A stretch of DNA of 64,000 nt from positions 174,997,896-175,061,895 of the forward strand of contig OY992540.1 in the NCBI GenBank assembly GCA_963921195.1, read 5' to 3'. The first letter of the stretch is position 1. Each line of letters opens with the position of its first letter. Position numbers and translations under genes: made by a program. Under the pieces are notes generated by a model, which saw only the letters and a program-made list of their open reading frames with translations, made no database searches and was not told where the DNA came from. This stretch comes from Pegoplata infirma. Lineage: Eukaryota; Arthropoda; Insecta; Diptera; Anthomyiidae. Of the stretch, positions 32,036 to 44,570 are shown one piece after another.

Positions 32036-33007
32036 CCCAATAAACACAAGAACGATATGATAGCGTAAACGTTATTACCTGTATGATACTAAAACCGGCT
32101 ATTTAAAAATTGGAATATTTGAATTTGAAATAAACTTCAAAAATTTTCACAAATTATTTTTCATTTTAAACAAAAAGAAATCAATCGAACGTGTTTATGT
32201 ATTGAAGAAGAAAACTTTTTCAAAAATCAATAGAAACTCAAAAATTATTAAAGATAAATGAACGTGAATTGGTATTTTAAAATACCTTTGATTGATTGAA
32301 GAGCAATTGGGAATACAGGCATCATATTCTTGAAGATATTGTGCATGAGATATTTTTCCGTGGACCTAATTTCAATGCTCTTCGGGAATCCTATTTTTGA
32401 CCAGTCCACATGAAGGCGAGAAAAAAGGTATCAGTTTCGCTTTAAGGAGGTGGTGAATATGTAGATCGTGGTAATGTAACCAATTTCATATAAAAGCTTT
32501 TACATTTTTTTCGAAATAAATAAATTTATATTTTGATGTAAAAAAATATATGTGAATGTTAAATAAAATTGTTTTTAAAATAAAAACCTTGTATTTTTCT
32601 GCAAAAAAAAGTGCAATTATAAATTTTTACAATAAAAAAAATATTTTTAGGATTTTCTGAAAATTTCAGTTATTAATTTTAATATGAAAAACATAATTGA
32701 TATCATAAATAATATCACTAAACGAGTCGCAAATGATATCACTAACAGTGTCGCCAATGATATCATAATCGCCTGGAATAACGATATATTTTCGATACTA
32801 GACTGGACAAAGGCGATTCTACTATTGTTCTACCGATAGCGAAAACGATATCACTTTTTCATTGGAAAACGATATCATAAGGAAAGGTACACTTTAGAAC
32901 GAAAACACTATCGTTTTCGTATCACTTATTATAATCACTTATGATAATGAATATCACCTAGGTGATATTGCTTCGATATAATAACGGTATCGTTTGGTTT
33001 ATTGGGT
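32036..33007 (-). mobile_element. GATATCG-rich element, copy 2 (ACCCAATAAAC ends)
   Basis: Begins ACCCAATAAACACAAG and ends GGTTTATTGGGT; reverse orientation of 28864-29765. Its flanks, AAGCAATATCACCT on the left and AGGTGATATTCATTATC on the right, are themselves element sequence. This copy therefore appears to have inserted into another copy, whose remains continue to about 33130. Confidence 0.7.
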
Positions 33008-33295
33008 AGGTGATATTCATTATCATAAGTGATTATTATAAGTGATACGAAAACGATAGTGTTTTCGTTCTAAAGTGTACCAATTATGTGATATCAATTA
33101 TGTTTTTCATATTAAAATTAATAACTGACGTCGTTCTTAGCTACTGTTATTTACAAATAACCAATCTTTTAAGCAGTTACTGTGATCACCGTTTGTCATT
33201 GTAGAGCAGCGACAGGCAAGCTTCCGATTTCGGTACCGAAATAGTTAAGAATTCGTAACGAAAGTCATATGAAATGGTTGCACGAATTCGGAACG

Positions 33296-33321
33296 AATAG
33301 GACCGGCTCGCCGGTCCTATT
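33296..33321. repeat. 26-bp GC-rich hairpin
   Basis: AATAGGACCGGC and GCCGGTCCTATT are perfect inverted arms with TC between. It lies in a short stretch of mixed composition including GGTACC and GAATTC palindromes (33225-33295). The function is unknown. Confidence 0.8.
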
Positions 33322-34988
33322 CACATGTGTGAACCCTAATGGGTCCTAACTTTGGATCCAAAAAAGTTAGCATTCCCGAAAATTTTAAAATGCTCATATC
33401 TCGGTAAATATTGCCGACACGATAAAAAGTCTAAAGGCATTTTAGCTCTCAACACGTAGAACAAGACCACAAAATAACCAAAAGCTCGCCGAGTAATATT
33501 TTTGAAGTTATCGAGTTTTTTAATTCTCAAAACCCCAGTGGTCCCATAAAATCACGTATCTCAAAAACTAAGCAACATAGAGGGAAACGGGCAAAAATTT
33601 TGGATCAAAAACTATGACGATTTTTAATGAACCCAACTAGGTCTAGGCCCATCGAGGTCTGGACCTATGGGGTCTGAACCCAATGGGGTCCTCAAATCTG
33701 TATGAATTAAGTTGAAATAAAAAAATTTCAGTTAACTAATTTTTTGCAAAACATTTTTGCTAACTTAACAAAAAAAAAATTGTGGGTTCAAAATCAGCAA
33801 ATTTTCTTGTAGGTTTACAAGTTTTTTTGCTAAAATTATAGTTTTTTCTTTTTTGAGTGTAGAAATTTTCTGGAGCACTCCGAATTTTTTTTGAAAACTT
33901 CTCTGTTTGTAAATAAGGAGTTTGATGTTTTACATAATAAACTGGGCTTAGCAGCTATAATCAAACACATTATATTAAATTTTGGAGGTGCAAAAGGTTC
34001 TCGATTTTGAGATTCTGGGGTAAATTATGTCCGTATTTTCGGCCCCTGACTTACAGGGCTGAAAATTTGTATTTGATAGTTTTCACTTATTTTAGCATTT
34101 AAGCCAAATTTCATCAATATTAAAGGGGCAAAGAATATTCTTGATTGATTTTACGGAGAACGACCCACATACTAGATATAATCAGAAATATTTTGTACAT
34201 CCTCACAGGAATGATATATGAACATCTCCATTTGGTATCAAAAATGATTTTAAAAAGTACTTTTCAACGTACTAAATTTTGTTTTATCATTTTTTAGAAC
34301 CAAAAAATCCGTAAAAATGAGCGCAAATAATCTTTACTGGATTTAAAATATAATAAGATGTTTTTCAGAAAAAAGATTTTTTACATTGGACCACTTTTGA
34401 AATTTTTGAGTTAAACGTTTTCAGTACATTTCAGATATCAAACTCCTTTCTTTTTTAAATACTCAAACGATTTAGTATATAGATTGGACAATTTTCTATA
34501 CTTTTCAAAATCATTTTTGATACAAAAACGAAATTCACATACTTGCTTGTTACTATTTTGTATTGTACATTGTTTGTTTTTTGAAAAAAAAATCTTTAAA
34601 AGTAATATTTGTAAAATATTTAAATAAAAAATATTTTTTAAAATACAACTAAATCTTTTTTAAAAAAACCCCCAAATTTTAACCCCCTAAAAAAAACCCA
34701 AACAAGAAAAAACCCCTAAATCTGGGGGGAAACCCCCAAACTGGCAACACTGACACACAGCAACTGTTAAAATGTTAGTTAATGTGTGTATGACAGAAAA
34801 GAACGATATTGCAAGTAGCAGTGATTTAAGATATTTGATAACTGCAGTTACCAGTGATTTTTAAATTACGGTGATTAAATCACCGGTATGAAAATATCGC
34901 TCATCTCTACAACATAATGACATTGACAATGTGCTAATACCCAATTAACACCTGAAGTGAAATCTCGTTTGAACGAGATTTGACCTCA
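33322..34988 (-). other. Intron sequence without recognised feature
   Basis: AT-rich intron DNA of the ceramide synthase gene. GGTCTAGGCCCAT-like short repeats occur near 33640-33700. No reading frame or element termini could be supported. Confidence 0.5.
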
Positions 34989-34996
34989 GGTGTGAA

Positions 34997-35739
34997 CATA
35001 GGCGTAGATAGCCCTGTCTGGGGGGGCTTAGCCCCCCCCCCCCCAGAATAATTTTAGCCCCCCCAGAATTTTAATCATTCACAATTTTTTTTATAATAAT
35101 TTAATGATTTCATTAATTTTTGAAAAAATAAATAATAATAATATTATCATAATTAATAATATTATCATAATGAGTCTTTAGGACTCGTTATGATTATTCA
35201 ATGAGTCTTAAGGACTCGTAATGATTATTATATAAGATCTAATAGTTTTTCCTATTGAAAAATAGCCTGAATTATTGAAAAAAGTTTTTATATGAATCTG
35301 ATGTTTTTGTCAGTAATAAAAACTTTACCGAATCTTAGGGTTTTTTAACTTCTTTGATTTAAAAAAGTTTCTAAATTCTAAGCGGTTTTTTTATAGACAA
35401 AAGTTATTGAAAGAAAGAATCTGAGAATTTTGACTAATAATCATTAACTTTTGCAATCATTAGAACTTTTTCTTGAAAATAATCACAGTAATCTAATGAT
35501 TTTACTATAGGAAAAACATCTTTCATTCTCAAAACATATCTAGGAGTTCTAAAATTCCGAAAAATCTACAGAATCAAAATTTAAAAAAAAAATGAATTTT
35601 TAACCGCTTTCTAGGACACCTAAACGCATGTTAAAGGGAACGCTTCAGGAATAGGTCTGGGTTTTTCTATTTAAAAAAAATAAAAAAAATCTTTGGGGGG
35701 CTTTAGCCCCCCCATAAATGTTGGCTTCCTACGCCAATG
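34997..35739. mobile_element. hAT-like element with 8-bp TSD and G/C-run hairpins
   Basis: Ends CATAGGCGTAG and CTACGCCAATG are inverted, and GGTGTGAA is duplicated exactly at 34989-34996 and 35740-35747. Just inside each end is GGGGGGGCTTAGCCCCCCC or GGGGGGCTTTAGCCCCCCC, a strong hairpin. The interior has repeats of GAGTCTTTAGGACTCG and TAATGATTATTA. No transposase frame was found. Confidence 0.88.
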
Positions 35740-35747
35740 GGTGTGAA

Positions 35748-36431
35748 GAAGAAGAATAATAATCTCTGTTTACACTCGTAGTTTTTTTTTACATAGGTTG
35801 GAAGGGCCAACAACATTTTTTTTTAAATATTTTTTATTTTTTAGTATTTTTTACACACAACTTACAACTTTTTTTATAAATGACGGTTTTGAAAGTAAAA
35901 TCATCTCTGCGGGAAAGGTGACCAGTCGAGGCCGGGCATAGAGTGTTTTTTTGTACAAAAATGACCTGCCAATAATTAACACCTTGTTATATGTTCCAGG
36001 ACTTGTGTCGAACTGATCTTTCAGATCTCCGGACACATTTTTACTGGTCTTAGAACTAGTATTTCATGACCAGTTCGCGTTGAAGAAGTCATGGGATAGG
36101 TTTTTAGGATCAATTTTTCCTGTAGGACCAATCAATTTCCCTCAGGGATTAAACACTTAAAAATCTTAATTTAAAGGAAACAGAAACTTACATTGTTGTA
36201 AGGGGGAACAACTGATAATTTTTTCGTGTTTGTAATACAAAATTAAATTTTAGTACAAATATTTTTATTTTAAATAAATTTTGACAATATTTGGAGAGAA
36301 TGAAAAAGGGCAAAAACTGTTATTTGTGGTGCCACTGACCATTCAATAGTGCCAAAATGGCACTATTGTGCCACATTTCCCAACCGTGCTTCATATACGT
36401 ACTCTGATTATAAACTATATAAAAAAATTAC
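35748..36431 (-). other. Intron sequence 3' of exon 36432-36547
   Basis: AT-rich intron with the host donor at its right end (GTAATT reading leftwards from 36431). A 61-codon minus frame at 35851-36036 has no recognisable features. Nothing else was seen. Confidence 0.5.
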
Positions 36432-36547
36432 CTGTAAATAATGCGTGGATAGAAACCAAGTCTTGTTATAATCCATACAACGGTGAAAATAGCAAAAATA
36501 ACATCACACAACTTTTGATATTTAGCATATTTCGTCAACTTTGCTGC
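36432..36547 (-). CDS. schlank: Ceramide synthase, TLC-domain exon
   Basis: Minus-strand exon of 116 bases with acceptor TTTTCAG (36554-36548) and donor GTAATT from 36431. It reads AAKLTKYAKYQKLCDVIFAI, then FTVVWIITRLGFYPRIIY, plus two bases of a split serine codon. AAKLxxYA follows the Lag1p HD motif in all ceramide synthases, and the hydrophobic run is a transmembrane helix of the TLC domain. Starts in phase 0 after exon 61646-61857. The intron between them is 25.1 kb and is crowded with transposons. Confidence 0.95.
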
Positions 36548-38338
36548 CTGAAAATATAAAATTTGAAAATACAATTTGCAAGTTATTAAAAGAAAGAAAT
36601 TCCTGGACAAGCCAACTCCCGAGTAAAAAAAATATACACAAAAAAATATATTGAAAAAAATTTGAATGATCATTTTTTCAAAATTTAAATAAATGTTTGA
36701 GTAATTTTGTAACTGACACAATTAAAAAATTTGCTCAACGATTTTGGTTGTTTATTTTTTAAGTTTCTATTGATATTTAAATAAATAAAGGACATATATT
36801 TTTTAAGTTTATTTTTTTAAATTAATATTTTTGACTTTTTATTTTAATTTTCTTAAAGTTTTTGAATTCTCATTTAGTTTACAGTTCTTTGTATATGGGC
36901 AAAATGCGTCAACAGTCCACACCAAAAAACAAAAAGCCGAATAACTTAAGGTTGCCTACCATACGAGAGCCAAACAAATGTTTAGTTATTTACAAAAAAT
37001 GCTCGTATTCGCAAAGTAGACACCCTAGGAGAATGAAACCCGTTTATAGATAGAAAATCCATCGCTTAGTTTAGTCAGGACATAAATTCAAAATAAGGAC
37101 TTTTTGCATGAATTTGAAAAAATATTTTTTAAGACTTTTTTATTTTATTTTTTAAAACTAGTGGAAACTGTAGCTATAACTAGTACCTTTGTTACCCATT
37201 TTTAATATTACTCTTTATAAGTAGGAAATAAAGGCTATCAGAAAGTGACAATTTTTGAAAAACTTGAAAAATACAGTTTATATTTTGGATTCATTAAAAA
37301 TTAGCACTACAGAATACACAATTGAAAATATTTGCCGCTGCCGTCCACCGTAACTTTTTTGCCTCTTTTCTATGACAACTATGAAAAATTTGAATTTTTT
37401 TATATTTTGGATTGCAATTTTTGTGGGGAACGAAAGGAAATGGCGATTCTTTTTGTACAATAAACTAGAAGTATTACTTAATACTCCTGTGGTAGAAAAT
37501 TTTGCAGCTAGTTGCAGCTGCGGCCTGGCATGAGATTTAAAGTGCGGTCTATTAACAAAAAAATTTAAAGTGATTATTTTTTAAAATAATTTACTATTAA
37601 TCGTTTTATTACAAAATTTTACTTAAATGATATATATTGTTAACAGTTAACCGCGGTTTCCAATAATTACTGATTTTAATACCCTACCACACTTTATTAA
37701 GGCATTAGGAGTTTCACCTAATGCTTGTAACTAACATGCTTTCTTGACCGCAGTTACGACAAAAATGACTGGAATAAAAGAAGATATTATACAACGGGTT
37801 GATATAATACTTCTGTGTGTCATTAGTTGAAAAGTTTTCTAGATCATGTCATTATTTATACAAGAATTTTGATTGCCCGTTGGTATTTAAAATATCCTTA
37901 ACTAATAAAGTAACATTTAAAAAATATATGTCTTGTTTCATGACAAATATCGGAGGAGGCTCCGAAATTATCACATAGGCATTTTAAAAAATATAAAAGA
38001 AATTTTAACAGACAAAACTCAAAAACAAACAAATTGCAAAAAGTTTTAACATGTTTATGATTGAGTCCGGTCCCGAATAAGACTGACGGCAATATTGGAA
38101 GTACTGATTATAGAGTAATGTTTTTATAATATTTTTTTTTACCAATTATTGCAAATGATGCTTATTTACCGTGAGTTGCTTCTTTGCTTGATATTTTTTC
38201 CCATTATTTTTGTTTAAAACAACGAAAATGTTGTTTTGCAGGTTATTTAAGTGTAGGGTGTACCCTTTACCAAAATATGAAAGAAACACTTTGTATTGAA
38301 TGGTAAGCTGTTATATTGTCACTTAAAATCCGTAGCTG
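36548..38338 (-). other. Intron sequence, mostly featureless
   Basis: AT-rich. A 63-codon plus frame at 36862-37053 (KQQ/K/P-rich) and short minus frames are not supported by any motif. No TIRs or tandem arrays were noticed. Confidence 0.45.
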
Positions 38339-38509
38339 CCCAGCAAAAAGTTGGTAATGGGTATCCCTTCCTGCCTCGCTTACGTGGTAATGGCTTTGAA
38401 TACTACTAGTTACCATTAGCATAACGTTACGCCAAAAAAGGCAAAATGTGGTTACCTCCAATGACATCACCGTGTTAAAGTAATTAACATTGAAATTGGG
38501 AGGTAACTA

Positions 38510-39994
38510 CCCAGCAGAAATAAATCGAGATTTTGGCGACACAGCATCTGTTTATAGCATACCGTAGCGCATCCAAAGAGCGCTCTTAGGGATGCAGTAA
38601 AAGGAAGGGGAAAAAATTTAAATTTTTTTTTAAGATTTTTTATATAAAACTTATAATGTGTAATTATTTTTTGATAAAATTTCACACTTGCTTTCCTTTT
38701 TAATATTTTTAACACTTTTTGAATAAAAAAACATGAGTTTTAGACAAAGACACATGATTTGACTGCATCATTATTGCGCATTAATCAGCGCTGCAAAGAG
38801 CGCTGCAATCATAGCATCTTTGACCGCTGTTCCCAAAAAAAATCAAATAAAAAATGTGAAAATGAAAATTTCCGATATTTTTTTGATGTTCACTTCCGAT
38901 TTTTATACCCTCCAACTACAGTATGGGGGTATACTCACTTTGTCATTCCGTTTGTAACGCATCGAAATATCGGTCGGGGACCCCATAAAGTATATATATT
39001 ATTGATCTATGATCGATTCTAAGACTTTTCTAGAATGTCCGTATGTCCGTCCGTCCGTCCGTCTGTATAAGACACGATGCAGTCCAAACTAAAAGAGATA
39101 GAATCGTTTAGTTTGGCAGGAATATGTATTCTGGTCCTAGGCAGTTTAAGTTCGTAAATGGGCAAAATCGGACCAGGGGGAAAAAAGTTCCCCCTTGAAA
39201 AACTTAACTAACCTCTGAAAAACACCATAATTTCACACGTTTTTTTGTATTTTTGTTAACTAAATAAAACATCTTGATGTCAGAAAATGTTCAAGGCCCT
39301 GCACTTGGACTTAGAAAATAAAAAAAAGATTTTTTTTCACGCCCCCCTTTTGTGGGCGTGGATATTAAAAATGTTTTTAAATAATGATAAAATTGTATAA
39401 CTTATGCTCAAAAAGCATAATAAATGAATTTTTAAACATTTTCCGCATGGGGTTATATGTCCCCCAATGACCCCTACTGACCCCCCCTCCAAAAAAAACG
39501 CCCCTGCATTTTTTTAATTTTTTTTGTATGTTGGAGGGTATTATAGATTCGGCACAGCCGAATTTAACACTCTCACTTGTTTTTTTTTTCATTTTGTTTC
39601 ACATAAATAAAGTTTTGTAAAGCACAACGAATGAATTTTTTTGTTATATTTTTTTAAATTTTAATTATTTGATTTCAACTTTGAACTTACAGCATCTTTA
39701 TTCTGCTTAAATCAGCTCTACAAAGATACATGAATTCACTGCATCTTTAATCTGCTTAAATCAGCGCTAAAAAGATACATGAATTTACAGCATCTTTATT
39801 CTGCTTAAATCAGCGCTCTAAAGACACGTGATTTCAGTGCATCTAAAGAGCGCTGTTTCTGTGTATCCAACTAGCGCTCTAAAGTGGGACATCGCCTTAG
39901 GGAATCATGCATGAATTCAGCGCAATTCGATGCGCTCCTTTACTCAAGTTCCCCTTCCAAAAGCTGCTGAACGTTCAGCAAAATTTCTGCTGGG
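38510..39994. mobile_element. Nested TIR element (CCCAGCAGAAAT ends), TA-flanked
   Basis: Starts CCCAGCAGAAATAAATCGAG and ends AAATTTCTGCTGGG, with TA on both sides. Internal blocks such as GCGCATCCAAAGAGCGCTCT and CATCTTTA-TTCTGCTTAAATCAGCGCT recur inverted near the right end (39700-39900). A truncated second copy of the left end is at 62255-62575. It contains a split TTAA-MITE relative and a complete Helentron-like repeat. Confidence 0.75.
38901..39581 (+). mobile_element. Helentron/DINE-like repeat, best-preserved copy
   Basis: Starts TTTTATACCCTCCAACTAC and ends in TTGGAGGGTAT, then ATTCGGCACAGCCGAATTT and ACACTCTCACTTGTT. The short inverted subterminal repeats (ATACCCTCCAA / TTGGAGGGTAT) sit inside the ends. 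The hairpin TTCGGCACAGCCGAA is about 17 bases from the 3' end, and the insertion is into a T-run without duplication. This is the arrangement of non-autonomous Helentrons such as DINE-1. Interior blocks: TTTGTCATTCCGTTTGTAAC, GTCCGTCCGTCCGTC and GTGGGCGTGGA. Confidence 0.75.
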
Positions 39995-40059
39995 TATAGT
40001 TACTCATATTTTTGCTAACCCCCTAAGTTAATTACTTGGAAAGCGAAGTTTTTGCTGGG

Positions 40060-41846
40060 TGTTTTTAATAATTGACCTACATTTTATTTTTTTATATGAA
40101 TAAATTAACCAAATTTGCCTTAAATTAACAAGTAGGGTACTAATGCAAAAAATGTGCTATCCACATGTGTGAGTTCCTTAAGATCTTCAGTTTTTTATAA
40201 TGGTAAAGAATGTCGTGAAATTCATATCCGTTCAAGAGTTATAACAAAAAAACTTCGATGCGCGCCTTTTTCATACAAAGTTCCTAACAGCCATGGCTGT
40301 TGTCATCTATAACATGTGTGTCCTCTTTCTGTCATCTTTTTTCATAATCTGTCATCTTTATCATCTTTATTTTGAAAAGCATGATCAATATTTTTTAACT
40401 AATTTTACATATTTATAAGTAAAAATAAATTTTTATATACAAACATATATTCCTAGGCAGAAACTGCCAACCGTTCAAAAGAAAAAGAGCCGGCAAAGCA
40501 CTTTTTTTTTGTGTATACAGTAGTATGAATTCGAAAACGTGCTTTGCAAGCGCTTTGCCAATGTTTTTTATTTAAATCCGTTCAAAATATTAATTTGTAA
40601 TTAAAATTTATTAATTTTCGTAACAATTTGAATATTCTTTATATTCCTGCAGGACATAACCAGCCTATGACCATAAGATATATTTTTTCAAACTTTAGGC
40701 GTCTAGCTCTTTTAGTTTGGACTGCATAGTGATTTTCACAGACAGACGGACGGACACTCCTAGAACGTCTTAGAATTGATCATGGATCAATAATATACGT
40801 TATGGGCTCCCCGACCGATATTTCGATGCGTTACACACGGAATTACAAGGTATGGTATACCCCCATACCACAGTGAACCAAATGCTTAATCTAGCGTGCA
40901 AGAGAGTATAATTCGACTTTGAGAGCACCTAGAAACATGAAATTTGTAATGCACAAGGAAAATGAGATGAGCTTCTTTATAGTCCAAATGTGGGCGGTAT
41001 TTGAAGGGGCGTGGCACTTATTGAAACATTGTCATAACAAAATATAGGTAAAGAAAAGCCAATAATAAGCAGAGAAAGTAATTTTTTTAACGTAAAAAAT
41101 ATTTTTAAACAGTTTAGAAAAGAAATATTTTATTTTGAGTAAAAAAAAAATTTTTTTTACTCATTTCTGTAAAAAAAAATTTTTTGTGTGAAAATTTTTT
41201 TTGGAGTTTAAATTTTTTTTTGCTTGTAAAATTTTTACATTGGGTTAAAAAATGTTTCAGAATGTCAAAAATACTCAGCAAAATATTTTTGTGGCTCATC
41301 AATGTCATTTAAAGCGTTTAGGTGGTTTTTTTAACGTAAATTCAAGGTACACCAATCTGAAATGTACGGTTTTTGCTTACAACTTCTGAACCACTGGACC
41401 GATTTGGCTGATATTCAATACCAACCTGACTAGGAAAATTGAAAATATATGTGCCAAGCGTCAGCAGCAACAGCGTTGCCGTTTGAAAGTTATCGTGTTT
41501 TAAACAGACAGACGGACTGACATCGCTAGATCGACTGAAAAACAAAAACCAGCAAAAACCAGCAGCCAATTTTTTTATTATTTTGGAGCTCAATATCTAT
41601 TCTTTTGAAATCATGTAAAAACCCTATAGAAGTAAGCGGTATTAGTACTTAAATTCGTTAACAAAATTCAAGTTTGCTTGAAAAATAATTCCATTGTGGA
41701 CTATCTTTTTAATTTACGTTTTTTTACGAACAACAACACAAATTAGCATCAAATATACATTCCTTGAGGTTAAAATATAACAAATAATTTGATAAAATGC
41801 CTTAATACGGTCGTAAAATAGCAGTTTAAACAATCAACACGTCTAC
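40060..41846. other. Intron with Helentron-like fragments and AT-rich runs
   Basis: Reversed fragments of the dispersed repeat lie at about 40670-40915 (GACAGACGGACGGACACTCC, CCGATATTTCGATGCGTTAC) and 41340-41600 (GACATCGCTAGATCGACT). Between them poly-A/T tracts at 41140-41220 give only low-complexity frames. No gene was seen. Confidence 0.55.
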
Positions 41847-43699
41847 ACTAAGGGTGTTCTTAACAGTAAGGGAAAAATTTAAAATGTTTTAATTGCTTGG
41901 CACTGGGCAGAATTTTGTTCCTTTGTACTAAAAACTTAATAATAAAAAATTTGGAGTTAATCCGATAACTTTAAGTGGACGCGGAAACGACCTGAAGTTT
42001 GAATAACGGATTACAAGGGGAAAAATGACTTTTTACTCATTTTCTCAATTTTTTCGATATTTTAAGTTAAGTTTGAATTCAAATGGTTACAGAATTGTGA
42101 TGTGGAGTACATTACCTTTGTAATAAGGTAATAAAAACTAAAATCGGTTAAAAATCAGCCAAGTTATTTATTACAACTGCCCCAGGCAACTAGCGTGTGG
42201 CAGACCACTTGATCAAAGATTTCGAGTTCAATTTTTGAAATTGATTGAAATTATCTACTATAGCAACATTTTTTTATTCTTTACTTGCCAATGTACTAAG
42301 GCGATAGGTATTTTTCATATTGTGTTATGCTAACTTGTTTTTAATTAATTGTAAAAAGGTCTAAATTTTTCAACCCTGTTTTCAAATCTCCAATTTTAAA
42401 TTTTATTTTTTTTTGGCAAATAAAATTTAAAAAATCGACCATTGGACCAAAGGATTTTGTTAAGCACATATAAGGGAATAAAAATTACAAAAATTGTAGA
42501 CATTCCATTTTTCATTCGGCTAATTTAGCGATTTTATTTCGGCGGATTTCGAGATAATAGTGATTTTGGTAACTTTTTTAGCTTTTAGTTAATTTTTTTA
42601 TTTTTTTTAACAAACATCATATCGCTCCTTTACATGTATAGTGTCATAACTCAAAATATTTCATTTTGCAGAAAACACGTTTAAAGTTTACTATTGAAAC
42701 TGGTTTTTAATTGAAAAAGGCCGGTACATAGAAAATGTAATAATGGCGTGTACTCTTCTCAAACGGTGAGTTCAAAAGATATTAATGCGAATTTTTGACA
42801 CAATATAAAGCATGATATAACGAATAATTCTGCATCATTAACTCAAAAAACGCATTTTTTGAGTTATGACACTATACAAGTAAAGGAGCGATATGTTTTC
42901 TTCCAAATTACTACAGAATAATATAGAATACTTCAATTCCTTTAATCAGGGCAAAATTGAGATATGAAAAATTGACCCAGTTAAAGGTCAAAGGTCAAAT
43001 TTGAGAACAATTTGAATTTTTAAAGATTAACCCTTAAATGCATAGCGTACCATATATGGTACATGTCTTTAATTATATGATAGTCGAACAAAATTAACAG
43101 AATCATGTTTCTAAACGCTTTAAATTGAAGTTGAAACTATATCCTTTAATAAAAATTCCGTTTCAGCTATCCTACGATTTAATAAAATTACCTGTAAGCT
43201 GTCAAAGTGGTCAAATGTACGTTTTGAACAAATTTCCAAATGTGACTTTCAATAGTGAAAAAGTAGTTAATAATATTTATTAATCGTGCTAAAATGAATA
43301 TTGGTGAATACATTGGACTTTATTTTAGCTTATTATAATCAGTTTTAAACAAATTGTATATTCTGGAACAGTTTTCTCCCCTATTTTCCTATGTACCATA
43401 TTTGGTACACCATGCATTTCCACATGTTTATTATGTGTTGAATATATGCCATTCTTTAACTATTTTCTAGTCAAATTGATGATATAGAATGGGCTAATGA
43501 TATATAATGGACCGATGTTGATATATAATGGACCGATGTTAGAGGATGTGTCGGTTGAATTGATTGATAACTCTCAAATACCACAACGTGTAGGAAATCC
43601 ACCCTAAACCGATTACATCAGTATGTATTAAGTAGAAATTTCCGACGAAAAATTTTTTTGCTTTGACAAGTTGGACGTATCAGATTTTGAAGTTGCTGG

Positions 43700-44165
43700 A
43701 ATCCGCTGCTGAAGTCCGTTGTGATACCACGGTACTGTAATAGGTTCCCCTACTTGTCCTTGTCGTTAAACAAATTTGTGATTCTTATGAAACTCCTAAG
43801 ATATTGAATTTTGACATCCGTCAAATCAGAAATATAGTGCAGTTCCCTAGATACCAGTGAAGCAACTCTCTGACCAGAAAGTGCAGGGAATGGCAGGTGA
43901 AGTGTTCGATAGTTTCCAACTCCTCTTCATCTATTCAACTCCGGCAAAAGTCATCTGACGGCACATTCAACTGTTCTGCGAGCTTCCCTATAAGACAGTG
44001 TCTGGTAATTATAGCAACCACCATCGAAATCCCTCCTCCTGGAATAGATATCATCTCACTTGTGCGCTTCTAATTAAGAGAAGGCTTAATCTGTCCTGTT
44101 GTTGCACACGTCCATCCATTTGCACACATCTGATCAGTCTCCGTCGCGGAACAAAGCCGTAGATT
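43700..44165 (-). pseudogene. LINE 3' fragment inside the piggyBac-like element
   Basis: On the minus strand it reads HCLIGKLAEQLNVPSDDF, then EELETIEHFTCH and LRSFIRITNLFNDKDK before a stop, followed by GGTATCACAACGGAC, typical 3' UTR sequence of RNase H-type LINEs. Same family as 30456-30630 plus 31849-32035. It is 5'-truncated. Confidence 0.8.
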
Positions 44166-44168
44166 TTG

Positions 44169-44570
44169 CTAGCAATTTGTTTTGATGTAGTTTACGTAAC
44201 TTCTAATGATTTTGAGAGAGCACGTTGAAAAACAAACTTCCAGTTGTGCGAAGAGCAAATTTTGTTTTTCGGAATCACTAAATTGTAAAAAGAGCAAGTG
44301 TTTCAAATATTTTTCATGGAGATGCTGTATATGGCACAAAAAGTTACCGATAGCGTTCATTACACTAAATTTGAAAAGAAAAAGAAAATTTTCATTTTCG
44401 ATATCCTGAAACTCGGATAACACATTTGAATAATTTATTACATGTCTTATCGCAAAACTCCTTGCATGGGAGATTATTGAAATAGTCATAATGGATTGGA
44501 AGCAGTCCGTAATGTAATGGCGATCAAACGGCTTTAGAAAACTGGGGAGTTCCTGCAAATAAAAAACCAT
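44169..44570 (-). other. 133-codon reading frame of unknown origin inside the piggyBac-like element
   Basis: The minus frame from ATG 44570 to the stop at 44171-44169. The first residues MVFYLQ are encoded by TTTTTTATTTGCAG, which looks like a 3' splice site. The true exon may therefore start at about 44553 with ELPSFLKPFDRHYITDCFQS, followed by a mixed, non-repetitive sequence (SHARSFAIRHVINYSNVLSE, CHIQHLHEKYLKHLLFLQ). Composition and length are unlike chance frames nearby. I do not recognise the protein. It could be transposase C-terminal sequence or a captured or nested host exon. Confidence 0.45.

Larger units (their letters stand above)
38339..40059. mobile_element. Outer TIR element (CCCAGCAAAAAGTTGG ends)
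   Basis: Starts CCCAGCAAAAAGTTGGTAA and ends AGTTTTTGCTGGG. The first 20 bases resemble the inner end of 10379-11494 and 18132-18217, so these form one family. Most of the length is a nested element (38510-39994). TG appears at both borders as a possible 2-bp duplication. Confidence 0.7.

Noticed and set aside
38819..38900. A further independent MITE
   Set aside because: It is the left half of a relative of the TTAA MITE at 6235-6522; the right half is at 39590-39690 and a Helentron-like repeat separates them.
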